A stretch of DNA of 64,000 nt from Tenacibaculum lutimaris (GTDB lineage Bacteria > Bacteroidota > Bacteroidia > Flavobacteriales > Flavobacteriaceae), in assembly GCF_003610735.1 (NCBI RefSeq), contig NZ_RAQM01000006.1:208274-272273 (forward strand), given 5' to 3'. This document shows positions 18,209 through 26,382 of this stretch, piece by piece (positions within the stretch are counted from its first letter, which is position 1; the number at the start of each line of letters is the position of its first letter). A program made the translations under genes and the position numbers. The notes under the pieces were generated by a model. The model was given only the letters and a program-made list of their open reading frames with translations. It searched no databases and was not told where the DNA came from.

Positions 18209-19744
18209 ATGCTAGTAAAAGTTTATGGAAGCGCTGTTTTTGGTATAGAAGCAACCACCATTACTGTTGAAGTAAATATTGATAAAGGAATAGGTTATCA
18301 TTTGGTAGGACTACCTGATAAAGCGGTAAGTGAAAGTTCGTACAGAATCTCGGCTGTTTTGGCAAACAATAACTATAAACTTCCTGGTAAAAAGATAATC
18401 ATTAATATGGCTCCTGCTGATATTCGAAAAGAAGGTGCTGCATATGACCTAACCTTAGCTATTGGAATTTTAGCTGCGTCTAATCAAATCCAATATGAAA
18501 ACATAGGAGATTATATAATTATGGGAGAACTTTCTTTAGATGGAGGTTTACAACCTATTAAAGGAGCATTACCTATAGCTATAAAAGCGCGGGAAGAAGG
18601 ATTTAAATACTTAATTCTACCTAAAGAAAATGCGAAAGAGGCTGCTATAGTTAATGACCTAAATATTTTGGGCGCAGATAATATTATGGAAGTTATCAAT
18701 CATTTTGAAGGCAATAAACTAATAGAGCCGACGACAGTGGATACTCGAGCTGAATTTTATAAACACATGGATTTTCCAGAGTTTGATTTTGCCGATGTAA
18801 AAGGACAAGAATCAATTAAACGCTGTATGGAAATTGCCGCTGCTGGCGGACATAATATTATATTAATTGGGCCTCCAGGTGCAGGAAAAACAATGCTAGC
18901 AAAACGACTTCCTTCAATTTTACCTCCAATGACCTTGTATGAAGCTTTGGAAACTACTAAAATACATTCTGTAGTAGGAAAAGTAAAGAATACTGGTTTA
19001 ATGTATCAACGTCCCTTTCGTTCACCTCATCATACAATATCTGATGTTGCACTCGTAGGTGGCGGACAATATCCTCAACCGGGTGAAATCTCTTTAGCAC
19101 ATAACGGAGTCCTTTTTTTAGATGAACTTCCCGAATTTAAACGAACAGTATTAGAAGTAATGCGTCAACCTCTAGAAGATAGAGAAGTTACGATTTCTCG
19201 TGCTCGTTTTACAGTAAATTATCCCAGTAGCTTTATGTTAGTAGCAAGTATGAACCCTAGTCCTTCAGGGTATTTTAATAACTCAGACGCTCCTATTACC
19301 TCCTCTCCTGCTGAAATGCAACGTTATTTAAGTAAAATATCGGGCCCACTATTAGATCGAATAGATATCCATATAGAAGTAACTCCTGTCCCTTTTGAAA
19401 AACTCTCTGAAGAACGTAAAGGAGAAAGTAGTATGGATATTAGAAACCGTGTTACTGAGGCTAGAGAACTACAAACGGAACGATTTAAAGAATTTGACAA
19501 CACTCATTACAATGCTCAAATGAACGTAAAACAAATACGTAAGTTCTGTAAAATTTCAGAAGAGAGCAAACAACTTTTAAAAATAGCTATGGAGAAACTA
19601 AACCTTTCTGCTAGAGCCTACGACAGGATTTTAAAGGTATCTCGAACCATTGCAGATTTAGCAAACTCAAAAGATATTCAATCAGAGCATATTACTGAAG
19701 CTATTCAATATAGAAGCTTAGACCGTGAAGGTTGGCTAGGATAA
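18209..19744 (+). CDS. YifB/ComM-family Mg-chelatase-like AAA+ ATPase
   Basis: 511 residues. The N-terminal ChlI-like domain (about 1-170, GLPDKAVSESSYRI) is followed by an AAA+ core with Walker A GPPGAGKT (221-228) and Walker B LFLDELPEF. A C-terminal Mg-chelatase subunit domain follows, with LSARAYDRILKVSRTIADL. This architecture is that of YifB/ComM. In naturally competent bacteria ComM is a branch-migration helicase acting on recombination intermediates; that role here is by homology only. It is transcribed alone. Confidence 0.93.
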   Translation: MLVKVYGSAVFGIEATTITVEVNIDKGIGYHLVGLPDKAVSESSYRISAVLANNNYKLPGKKIIINMAPADIRKEGAAYDLTLAIGILAASNQIQYENIGDYIIMGELSLDGGLQPIKGALPIAIKAREEGFKYLILPKENAKEAAIVNDLNILGADNIMEVINHFEGNKLIEPTTVDTRAEFYKHMDFPEFDFADVKGQESIKRCMEIAAAGGHNIILIGPPGAGKTMLAKRLPSILPPMTLYEALETTKIHSVVGKVKNTGLMYQRPFRSPHHTISDVALVGGGQYPQPGEISLAHNGVLFLDELPEFKRTVLEVMRQPLEDREVTISRARFTVNYPSSFMLVASMNPSPSGYFNNSDAPITSSPAEMQRYLSKISGPLLDRIDIHIEVTPVPFEKLSEERKGESSMDIRNRVTEARELQTERFKEFDNTHYNAQMNVKQIRKFCKISEESKQLLKIAMEKLNLSARAYDRILKVSRTIADLANSKDIQSEHITEAIQYRSLDREGWLG

Positions 19745-19877
19745 TTATAAAGCTAGAATTCAAGCAAGTATACAACTTTAAAACAGTTAGGGAAATGTTA
19801 AAAAATTGTGCTTTCATTTAAAATCACTAATTTAGGCGCTTATTATAACGCTGGATAGCAAAATTAAACACACCCTA

Positions 19878-20885
19878 ATGAAAAAACTAGTTTACTTATT
19901 GGCATTTTCTTTTGCCTTAGTTTCATGTAAAGAGGAACAAAAAGATTATGTGACTTTTTCTGGAAAAATAACCAACAAAAACTCTGATTCTGTTGTAATA
20001 TCTAACCCTCAATTTAAATTCAACAGAGTGATAAAAGTTGATGAAAATGGTATGTTTAAAGATACTATGAATGTAAAAGATGGCTTTTACAGACTTTTTG
20101 ATGGTAAAGAATACGCTACTTTATACTTAAAAAACGGAGCTGATATTAACATGACTCTTGATACTAATGAGTTTGATGAAACTATCACTTTTACAGGAGA
20201 AGGTTCTAAAGAAAGTGCTTTCATCGCTAAATCTTCTATAGAGCAAGAAGCTTTATTTGGAGATAAAGAATTAATGGATTTACCAGAATTAGACTTTAGA
20301 GCTAAAGTTTCTGAATTTGTTGATGGATTTAACAAAAGAGTAGATGAAGCTGCTTTAGATTCTACTTTTGCTGCAAATCAAAAACAAAGTATTACTGGTT
20401 TAGAAAAATACTTAACTAAAGTATATAACGACAAACAATACCTAGCAAAAAACTTAGCTAAAGGAATGGAGTCTCCTAAGTTTGTAGATTACGAAAACAA
20501 TGCTGGAGGTACTACTTCTTTAGATGATTTAAAAGGAAAATACGTTTATATCGATTTATGGGCTACTTGGTGTCAACCTTGTAAAAACGAAATTCCTTTC
20601 TTAAAGCAAGTTGAAGAAAAATATCACGAGAAAAATATCGAGTTTGTAAGTATTTCTGTTGACAGACAAAAAGATTATGAAACTTGGAAACAAATGATTG
20701 TTGACAAAGAATTAACAGGAGTTCAATTATACGCTAAAGAAGACAAGTCTTTTATGGATGCTTATAGAGTATCTGGAATTCCAAGATTTATTTTATTAGA
20801 TCCTCAAGGAAATATTGTAGATGCCAATGCTCCAAGACCTTCTAATCCTAAGTTAGTTGAGTTATTTGAATCATTAAACATCTAA
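19878..20885 (+). CDS. TlpA-like thioredoxin lipoprotein
   Basis: 335 residues. A lipoprotein signal ends at FALVSC. A beta-rich DUF4369-like domain (about 25-110) and a helical middle follow. A TlpA/thioredoxin domain (about 200-335) carries the active-site motif WATWCQPC (C232/C235) and the cis-proline region GIPRFIL. It probably works as a periplasmic thiol-disulfide reductase recharged by the DsbD-like protein at 15.5 kb. A specific client, such as cytochrome c apoprotein, is inference. A strong terminator follows. Confidence 0.88.
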   Translation: MKKLVYLLAFSFALVSCKEEQKDYVTFSGKITNKNSDSVVISNPQFKFNRVIKVDENGMFKDTMNVKDGFYRLFDGKEYATLYLKNGADINMTLDTNEFDETITFTGEGSKESAFIAKSSIEQEALFGDKELMDLPELDFRAKVSEFVDGFNKRVDEAALDSTFAANQKQSITGLEKYLTKVYNDKQYLAKNLAKGMESPKFVDYENNAGGTTSLDDLKGKYVYIDLWATWCQPCKNEIPFLKQVEEKYHEKNIEFVSISVDRQKDYETWKQMIVDKELTGVQLYAKEDKSFMDAYRVSGIPRFILLDPQGNIVDANAPRPSNPKLVELFESLNI

Positions 20886-20908
20886 GTCTTAAAAGACATT
20901 TATAACTT

Positions 20909-20937
20909 AAAAAGCCCACTAATTAGTGGGCTTTTTT
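20909..20937 (+). terminator. Terminator after the TlpA-like lipoprotein
   Basis: A perfect palindrome of 14 bases per arm (aaaaagcccactaa / ttagtgggcttttt) with the U-run in the right arm. Confidence 0.8.
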
Positions 20938-20977
20938 ATTGCTTAAATTATTCTTCTTTAGATTCATTAAAAATAAT

Positions 20978-20985
20978 TATATTTG
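20978..20985 (+). promoter_or_regulatory. -7 box abutting the start of a small conserved protein
   Basis: TATATTTG fits TAnnTTTG exactly and ends four bases before the ATG at 20990. This is the same spacing as at pabB and again implies a leaderless mRNA. Confidence 0.55.
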
Positions 20986-20989
20986 CCGA

Positions 20990-21283
20990 ATGAATTTTTT
21001 TGTAGAAGAATTATCATTTAAAATTTCTTATGGTGGCAGAAACTGTTACCAACTAGATTTAGGCTATAAAGTAATAGACTTTACTTTCTGCCAACTATTA
21101 ACCTTCAGAAAAAAAGTACTAGAATACGCTTCTTATGAATCTTTAGAAACGATTATCGACGGTGATAACTTCGTACTCCTTTTTGCAGCAGACAACAAAC
21201 ACCTATTATTTTTAGATGTACCTCAACTCATAGAGTTACGAGAACTTCTTTTATCAGTATTTAAGCAGAAAAGTCTTTACTAA
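20990..21283 (+). CDS. Small hypothetical protein
   Basis: 97 residues from the ATG placed four bases after a -7 box. An upstream in-frame Met would lie inside the terminator/promoter region and is unlikely. No signal peptide, membrane segment or known motif was recognised; it has two cysteines (NCYQLD and TFCQLL) and looks like a small alpha/beta cytoplasmic protein. The next gene, 82 bases downstream, is a ferritin. No function is assigned. Confidence 0.7.
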   Translation: MNFFVEELSFKISYGGRNCYQLDLGYKVIDFTFCQLLTFRKKVLEYASYESLETIIDGDNFVLLFAADNKHLLFLDVPQLIELRELLLSVFKQKSLY

Positions 21284-21365
21284 GACTAGCTTTAAATTAG
21301 CCCCTCTATTCTTTTTAGAGCCTTATAATCTGTATCTTTATAGTATTAAAACTAAACAAAATATT

Positions 21366-21872
21366 ATGGAAACAGCAATAAGAAGAGACATGATTTTAGA
21401 TGTGGAAGTAGTTGATTTGCTAAACCACCAAATAACGATGGAGCAACAAGCTTCTTCTAAATATTTAGCCATGGCATCATGGTGCGACCAAAGAGAGCTT
21501 AGAAATAGCGCAGCATACTTTTATAAGCAAGCTGAAGAAGAAAGAGAGCACATGATGAAGATTTTCAAATTCGTTAACGATAATGGAGGCAGTGCAATGT
21601 CACCTGTAGCTACTGAAGTTGCTCACGAATTTGAAAGCTTACGAGCTATTTTTGAAGCTTCTTTAGATGCCGAAATAGAAGTAACTAAATCTATTCACCA
21701 CGTATTTAAAACCGCAAGAAAAGTAAGTGATTTTACTTCTGAAATCTTTTTACAATGGTTTGTAACAGAACAAGCCGAAGAAGAAGAAAAAGTAAGAGAC
21801 ATTTTAGACTTAATCGATTTAATGGAAGGTATGCCATTAAAAATGATTGATGAGCGTATTCCTACTGAATAA
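21366..21872 (+). CDS. Ferritin
   Basis: Iron-storage protein forming a 24-mer shell. It is 168 residues. Lining it up with E. coli FtnA (offset +9) puts all ferroxidase-centre residues in place: E26, Y33, E59, H62, E103 and Q136. This is therefore a catalytic ferritin of the FtnA type without heme-bacterioferritin features. A near-consensus -7 box (TATCTTTA) lies about 26 bases upstream. It is separated from ahcY by a bidirectional terminator. Confidence 0.95.
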   Translation: METAIRRDMILDVEVVDLLNHQITMEQQASSKYLAMASWCDQRELRNSAAYFYKQAEEEREHMMKIFKFVNDNGGSAMSPVATEVAHEFESLRAIFEASLDAEIEVTKSIHHVFKTARKVSDFTSEIFLQWFVTEQAEEEEKVRDILDLIDLMEGMPLKMIDERIPTE

Positions 21873-21890
21873 AACTTTTATAAACAGTAT

Positions 21891-21925
21891 AAAAAAATCC
21901 CGCAACAATGTTGCGGGATTTTTTT
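21891..21925. terminator. Bidirectional terminator between ferritin and ahcY
   Basis: A 17-base-per-arm palindrome (core atcccgcaaca / tgttgcgggat) with an A-run on the left and a T-run on the right. It serves the two convergent genes. Confidence 0.85.
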
Positions 21926-21944
21926 ATGTCTTGACTCTATGAAT

Positions 21945-23261
21945 CTAGTATCTATAATGTTCTGGTTTGTATGGACCTTCAACAGTTACACCAATATATT
22001 TCGCTTGGTCTTCACGTAACTCAGTTAACTCAACACCAATCTTCGCCAAGTGTAATTTTGCTACTTTTTCATCTAAGTGTTTTGGTAACATATACACATC
22101 ATTTTCATACTTATCAGCATACTTCCATAATTCGATTTGCGCTAGCGTTTGGTTTGTAAATGAGTTAGACATTACAAAACTTGGGTGACCTGTAGCACAA
22201 CCTAAGTTTACTAAACGTCCTTCTGCCAATACAATAATATCATTTCCTTTAACTGTATACTTATCAACTTGTGGCTTAATTTCAACCTTAGTATCTCCAT
22301 AAGTCTCGTTTAACCAAGTCATTTGAATTTCATTATCGAAGTGACCAATGTTACAAACGATAGTCTTATCTTTCATTGCTTCGAAGTGCTCAGAACGAAC
22401 GATATCTTTGTTACCAGTTGTAGTAATTACGATATCAGCCTTACCTACAACTGTTTCTAATTTCTTCACTTCAAAACCGTCCATTGCTGCTTGTAATGCA
22501 CAAATAGGATCAATTTCAGTAACAGTAACAATAGAACCAGCTCCACGGAAAGATGCCGCAGTACCTTTACCTACATCACCGTAACCACAAACTACTACTC
22601 TTTTACCTGCTAACATCACATCAGTAGCACGACGAATCGCATCTACTGCAGATTCTTTACATCCGTATTTGTTATCAAATTTCGATTTAGTAACCGAATC
22701 ATTTACGTTAATCGCTGGCATTGGTAATGTTCCATTCTTAACACGCTCGTATAAACGGTGAACACCAGTAGTTGTTTCTTCAGATAAACCTTTGATTCCT
22801 TCAGCTAATTCAGGATATTTATCCAATACCATGTTGGTTAAATCTCCACCATCATCTAAAATCATATTTAATGGTTTCTTATCTTCTCCAAAGAATAAAG
22901 TTTGCTCAATACACCAGTCAAACTCTTCTTCGTTCATTCCTTTCCAAGCATACACAGGAGTACCTGCAGCAGCGATAGCAGCAGCAGCTTGATCTTGCGT
23001 AGAGAAAATATTACAAGAACTCCAAGTAACCTCAGCTCCTAAAGCTTGTAATGTTTCAATTAAAACCGCAGTTTGAATCGTCATGTGTAAACATCCTGCA
23101 ATTCTTGCTCCCTTTAAAGGTTGCTCCTCTTTATACTCTTCTCGTAAACTCATTAACCCTGGCATTTCAGCTTCTGCCAATTCAATCTCTTTTCTTCCCC
23201 AATCGGCTAAAGAAATATCTTTAACTTTGTAAGGAACATATGTTGCGGTTTTTGTGCTCAT
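21945..23261 (-). CDS. ahcY: Adenosylhomocysteinase
   Basis: Hydrolyses S-adenosylhomocysteine to adenosine and homocysteine, removing the inhibitory product of methyltransferases. It is 438 residues. Substrate-domain signatures are present ([31 protein letters not shown], and [17 protein letters not shown] with its catalytic Lys/Asp). The NAD fold has CGYGDVGKG, and the C-terminus ([10 protein letters not shown]) supplies the KYRY-like tail that contacts NAD of a neighbouring subunit. It is transcribed divergently from the phosphopantetheinyl transferase. Confidence 0.97.
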   Translation of the reverse strand: MSTKTATYVPYKVKDISLADWGRKEIELAEAEMPGLMSLREEYKEEQPLKGARIAGCLHMTIQTAVLIETLQALGAEVTWSSCNIFSTQDQAAAAIAAAGTPVYAWKGMNEEEFDWCIEQTLFFGEDKKPLNMILDDGGDLTNMVLDKYPELAEGIKGLSEETTTGVHRLYERVKNGTLPMPAINVNDSVTKSKFDNKYGCKESAVDAIRRATDVMLAGKRVVVCGYGDVGKGTAASFRGAGSIVTVTEIDPICALQAAMDGFEVKKLETVVGKADIVITTTGNKDIVRSEHFEAMKDKTIVCNIGHFDNEIQMTWLNETYGDTKVEIKPQVDKYTVKGNDIIVLAEGRLVNLGCATGHPSFVMSNSFTNQTLAQIELWKYADKYENDVYMLPKHLDEKVAKLHLAKIGVELTELREDQAKYIGVTVEGPYKPEHYRY

Positions 23262-23296
23262 ATTTTTGTATATTTATATATCTTAAATTTGAGTCG

Positions 23297-23304
23297 CAAA
23301 ATTA
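23297..23304 (-). promoter_or_regulatory. -7 box of ahcY
   Basis: Minus-strand TAATTTTG fits TAnnTTTG exactly, about 35 bases before the ahcY ATG. It lies only about 20 bases from the divergent gene's start, so the two promoters must overlap. Confidence 0.5.
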
Positions 23305-23323
23305 CGAAATAACTTTCTAAAAT

Positions 23324-23950
23324 ATGCCTCTTTACAAAACATTAACGGTAAACAATCATGCTAAAGCATTGATTTGGAAGATAGATGAACCTTTTGAAGA
23401 ACTTTCAAAAGGGATTTTTCTTACAGATGAAAATCAACAGCGAGTAAACGGTATGAAGTCCGATTTACATCAGAGGGGTTTTTTAAGTGTGCGCCATTTA
23501 CTAAAAGAAATTGGCTATTCCGATAACGATTTGGTATATGATGAGTACGGAAAACCACATTTAAAAGACGGAAATTTTATTTCGATAACACATTCATTCA
23601 TTTTTTCGGCAATCATTATTTCTACAGAACAACCCGTGGGAATCGATATTGAAATGCAGCGCGATAAAATTGTAAAAATCGCACACAAATTTACTCCGAT
23701 AGAAGAGTACAAATCGATAGCTAACCATGATGCTTTAGTTAGTAAACTCACCATCGTTTGGGGTGCTAAAGAAAGTTTGTATAAAATCTATGGAAAGAAA
23801 AAACTACTCTTTTTAGAAAACATTTATATTGAAGATTTCTCTTTCGACACCAATGAAACTACAGGTAAAATTTTATATGAAGGTGAAACTTCCGATTTCG
23901 ATATTCGCTTTTTGGAAATGGAAGGATTTACCTGTGTGTATGCCTACTAA
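23324..23950 (+). CDS. 4'-phosphopantetheinyl transferase superfamily protein
   Basis: Transfers phosphopantetheine from CoA to a carrier protein serine. It is 208 residues, the Sfp-like two-lobed length rather than the short AcpS form. Key motifs are GIDIE (106-110, with metal-binding D108 and E110) and WGAKESLYK (146-154). The partner carrier protein is not encoded nearby. An imperfect -7 box (TAACTTTC, 23310-23317) would start transcription close to the ATG; the divergent ahcY promoter lies just upstream. Confidence 0.88.
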   Translation: MPLYKTLTVNNHAKALIWKIDEPFEELSKGIFLTDENQQRVNGMKSDLHQRGFLSVRHLLKEIGYSDNDLVYDEYGKPHLKDGNFISITHSFIFSAIIISTEQPVGIDIEMQRDKIVKIAHKFTPIEEYKSIANHDALVSKLTIVWGAKESLYKIYGKKKLLFLENIYIEDFSFDTNETTGKILYEGETSDFDIRFLEMEGFTCVYAY

Positions 23951-23999
23951 AAAAAAGGAACTATTCTTTTAAAACATCGTAAACAATTTTGAAACTTTG

Positions 24000-24007
24000 T
24001 AACTTTG
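24000..24007 (+). promoter_or_regulatory. -7 box of the thiamine-binding/pnuC operon
   Basis: TAACTTTG fits TAnnTTTG, 22 bases before the ATG. The whole upstream gap is only 79 bases, too short to hold a TPP aptamer. Confidence 0.5.
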
Positions 24008-24029
24008 TTTCTTTTCAACAAAAAGAACA

Positions 24030-24290
24030 ATGAAAATCTCTGTAGAACTTACGCTAAGTCCACTTCAAAACGAATTTGAAGAACCAATTATCAATTTCAT
24101 AAAAAAACTACGCGCTTCTGGTTTAACCGTTTTAGAAAATCCGTTAAGCACCCAAGTGTATGGTGATTATGATACCGTGATGCGTTTAGTTACTTCTGAA
24201 TTAAAAAATACTTTTGAATTAATTGACAACGGATTGCTATTTATGAAAATCGTAAAAACAGATCGTAGCGATTATGAGCCAACTTTTTGA
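24030..24290 (+). CDS. Thiamine-binding (YkoF/MTH1187-like) protein
   Basis: 86 residues. The pattern SVELTLSPLQ near the start, SGLTVLENPLSTQVYGDYDTV (with the typical T-x-(V/I)-x-G-(D/E) turn) in the middle and a C-terminal strand match the small ferredoxin-like thiamine-binding family (COG0011; MTH1187, YqgV, half of YkoF). Such proteins bind hydroxymethylpyrimidine/thiamine-like ligands. It overlaps the following pnuC-like gene by 17 bases and shares its operon, so it probably senses or buffers the vitamin moved by that transporter. Family recognition is good; ligand is inferred. Confidence 0.75.
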   Translation: MKISVELTLSPLQNEFEEPIINFIKKLRASGLTVLENPLSTQVYGDYDTVMRLVTSELKNTFELIDNGLLFMKIVKTDRSDYEPTF

Positions 24291-24906
24291 TTTCCTTTTT
24301 GGGCAGTATGCTGATTACAACCCTATCCATGTTTGGCTAGAAATTATTGCGGTAATCTTTGGTTTTTTATCCGTTTGGTATTCTAAACAGAATAAAATTT
24401 GGGTATTCCCTACGGGGATGATAAGCACCGCTATTTTTGTATACCTCCTATTAAAATGGGAATTATTAGGCGATATGATGATCAACGGGTACTACTTTAT
24501 TATGAGTGTATATGGTTGGTATATCTGGACACGAAAAGTAGACGCCACCCATGTAACTCCTATCTCTAGAACAACATCTAAAGAAAAAAAACAAAGCATA
24601 GCCATATTTTTAGCCACCTTAGTTTTCGTCTATGCTGTTTATACCGTTTTTGATAAATGGACGAGCTGGACAGCTTATGTAGACACCGTTACTACTGCTA
24701 TTTTCTTTGTAGGAATGTGGCTGATGGCAAAACGAAAAATAGAAAACTGGATTTATTGGATTATTGGCGATATTATCTCCGTTCCACTGTACTTTTACAA
24801 AGGATTTACCTTTACCAGTTTTCAATATTTATTATTTACCTTTATTGCAATTGCAGGATATTTAGCATGGAAAAAGCACTTACACAACAACCCATCAACC
24901 TTGTAA
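24274..24906 (+). CDS. PnuC-family vitamin precursor transporter
   Basis: 210 residues with about seven membrane helices. It has the family's landmarks: WLEIIAVIFGFLSVWY, GYYFIMSVYGWYIW and RKIENWIYWIIGDIISVPLYFYKG. PnuC proteins are facilitators that trap nicotinamide riboside (PnuC) or thiamine (PnuT) by phosphorylation inside the cell. The partner downstream resembles NadR ribosylnicotinamide kinase, which favours nicotinamide riboside. The partner upstream resembles a thiamine-binding protein, which favours thiamine. The substrate is therefore open. The gene overlaps both neighbours (17 and 40 bases). Confidence 0.85.
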   Translation: MSQLFDFLFGQYADYNPIHVWLEIIAVIFGFLSVWYSKQNKIWVFPTGMISTAIFVYLLLKWELLGDMMINGYYFIMSVYGWYIWTRKVDATHVTPISRTTSKEKKQSIAIFLATLVFVYAVYTVFDKWTSWTAYVDTVTTAIFFVGMWLMAKRKIENWIYWIIGDIISVPLYFYKGFTFTSFQYLLFTFIAIAGYLAWKKHLHNNPSTL

Positions 24907-25520
24907 AGGTGGTATTATTTGGACCTGAAAGCACAGGAAAAACAACACTTTCTGGTCAGTTAGCGCGTCATTACAATACTGTTTGGGCTCCCGAATTTGC
25001 ACGTGAATACTTGCAAGACAAGTGGAACAACGAACGTAAAACTTGTGAGCAGCAAGACTTGATTCCGATTGCTGAAGGACAAATGGGCTTGGAAAATGAA
25101 TTGGCTAAAAAAGCGGATAAAGTACTCATATGTGATACCGATTTATTGGAAACCAAAGTATATTCTGAAGAGTATTATGGCGGATTCGTAGATCCGAAAT
25201 TAGATGAAGCTGCGATTGCAAATACCTACGATATTTATTTTTTAACCTATATCGACACGCCTTGGGAAGCTGATGATTTACGCGACAGACCCGAGCAACG
25301 CTTGGAAATGTTCAAAGCCTTTGAAAATGCGTTGAAAAAATACAACCGTCCGTATGTGTTGTTGAAAGGTGATAAAGAAACCCGTTTGAAAAAAGCAGTG
25401 GAAGTTATTGATGCGTTACTCACTAAAAAAGAAAACTTATACTCTTTTTCCGACACCCTTACCGATTTAGATATGCACTTCATGCACCAATCACCCGACA
25501 CACCTAATTACGATATGTAA
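24867..25520 (+). CDS. NadR-like P-loop kinase (putative nicotinamide riboside kinase)
   Basis: 217 residues from the ATG inside the end of the pnuC-like gene (40-base overlap). A longer reading begins far inside pnuC and is rejected because it would read out of frame through a conserved membrane protein. Walker A is GPESTGKT (19-26), followed by EFAREYLQDKW, LICDTDLLETKVYSEEYYG and DDLRDRPEQR. This resembles the C-terminal ribosylnicotinamide kinase domain of NadR, without the N-terminal adenylyltransferase. It likely phosphorylates the vitamin entering through the PnuC-like protein. If the transporter carries thiamine, the kinase substrate must be re-examined. Confidence 0.8.
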   Translation: MEKALTQQPINLVKVVLFGPESTGKTTLSGQLARHYNTVWAPEFAREYLQDKWNNERKTCEQQDLIPIAEGQMGLENELAKKADKVLICDTDLLETKVYSEEYYGGFVDPKLDEAAIANTYDIYFLTYIDTPWEADDLRDRPEQRLEMFKAFENALKKYNRPYVLLKGDKETRLKKAVEVIDALLTKKENLYSFSDTLTDLDMHFMHQSPDTPNYDM

Positions 25521-25532
25521 AACACATGTGTT

Positions 25533-25781
25533 GTCATTGCGAGTGAAACGAAGTAATCTTTAAATTATGAGTTCTCTATATACAGATTACTTCGTCGTAT
25601 CCTCCTCGTAGTGACGTCCATTTTATTCGTCATTGCGATCCCGATACTTCGGGAGAAGTAATCTGCTTGTCGACAAAAAGATAACCACGTCGTTAACACT
25701 CCTCGTTATGACGAACCTAAAAAACATACCTTCATTACTATAATAGATAAACGTCATTACGAACGACAGTGAAATAATCTT
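25533..25781. repeat. Cluster of REP-like palindromic repeats
   Basis: This 347-base gap between genes is nearly filled by related palindromes. Copy 1 has a left arm at 25533-25560 (gtcattgcgagtgaaacg...) and a diverged inverted right arm at 25583-25616. Copy 2 has a left arm from 25629 and a right arm to about 25714; its left arm contains a nested hairpin, cccgatacttcggg. Copy 3 is a half-element at 25752-25781 (gtcattacgaacgacagtg...). Shared elements are gtcattrcga at one end and gaarytaatct at the other. The same unit recurs at 30153-30231 and, decayed, at 3620-3669. This resembles REP/BIME families mobilised by RAYT transposases; none is encoded here. Confidence 0.75.
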
Positions 25782-25842
25782 TTCCTTTTTATCTTTAACT
25801 ATTCACTAGGACAAGCCTCTTTACAAACAACAATAGATTTTC

Positions 25843-25850
25843 TATATTTG
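25843..25850 (+). promoter_or_regulatory. -7 box of arfB
   Basis: TATATTTG fits TAnnTTTG exactly, 17 bases before the ATG. Confidence 0.5.
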
Positions 25851-25867
25851 AAACATTCACAAACCCT

Positions 25868-26269
25868 ATGAACAAAGAACAACTTTTAAAAGAACTCAAT
25901 TTTAAAGCCGTACGAAGCTCTGGTGCGGGCGGACAGCATGTAAACAAAGTATCCTCGAAAGTAGAGCTGACGTTTACTATTGAAGACTCTTTAGGACTTA
26001 CAGATGAAGAAAAAGAGTTGTTGCTTAAAAATTTAGGGAACCGATTATCTAAAGACCATATACTAACCCTAAGCTCTCAAGAAAGCCGTTCACAACATCG
26101 CAATAAAGAACTCATTATTGAACGCTTTTTTAACCTTATAGAACAGGCTTTAGTAGTACCTAAAGTACGCAAAGCCACCAAACCTAAAAAAGCAGCGATT
26201 GCCAAACGATTGGACGCTAAAAAACAACACGCTGAAAAAAAAGAAAACCGAAAGAAATTTCGGTTTTAA
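25868..26269 (+). CDS. arfB: Alternative ribosome-rescue factor, peptidyl-tRNA hydrolase ArfB
   Basis: Releases peptides from ribosomes stalled without a stop codon. It is 133 residues with the class-I release-factor catalytic domain but no codon-recognition domain. The catalytic GGQ is at residues 21-23, within GAGGQHVNKVSSKVEL. The C-terminus (about 97-133) is a basic Lys/Arg-rich tail, which in ArfB inserts into the empty mRNA channel. Size and architecture match ArfB/YaeJ. It is a single-gene transcript next to the REP cluster. Confidence 0.93.
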   Translation: MNKEQLLKELNFKAVRSSGAGGQHVNKVSSKVELTFTIEDSLGLTDEEKELLLKNLGNRLSKDHILTLSSQESRSQHRNKELIIERFFNLIEQALVVPKVRKATKPKKAAIAKRLDAKKQHAEKKENRKKFRF

Positions 26270-26365
26270 CATGGTTTAACTTTTAACTTCTCGAATACGC
26301 ACCAAACTGGAAATCCGTGAAGATTTTGATAAGTAGGCTCGTAACAAGCAATTAATTATACAAAT

Positions 26366-26379
26366 GTTGTGCGTTCATT
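26366..26379. repeat. Left inverted repeat flanking the OLD-family gene
   Basis: gttgtgcgttcatt here pairs with aatgatgcacaac at 28132-28144. The two copies lie just outside the stop (3 bases) and start (12 bases) of the OLD gene. They could be remnants of cassette or insertion ends, or a coincidental hairpin pair; no target duplication was established. Confidence 0.45.
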
Positions 26380-26382
26380 ATT

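Noticed and set aside
24657..25520. Longer start for the NadR-like kinase
   Set aside because: The extra 70 residues read through the conserved pnuC-like gene in another frame and look unlike protein; the ATG at 24867 is used.
25533..25781. Repeat cluster as a CRISPR array
   Set aside because: The units are palindromic and imperfect, with irregular spacing and no uniform spacers; no cas gene lies in the window. They fit a REP-like family instead.
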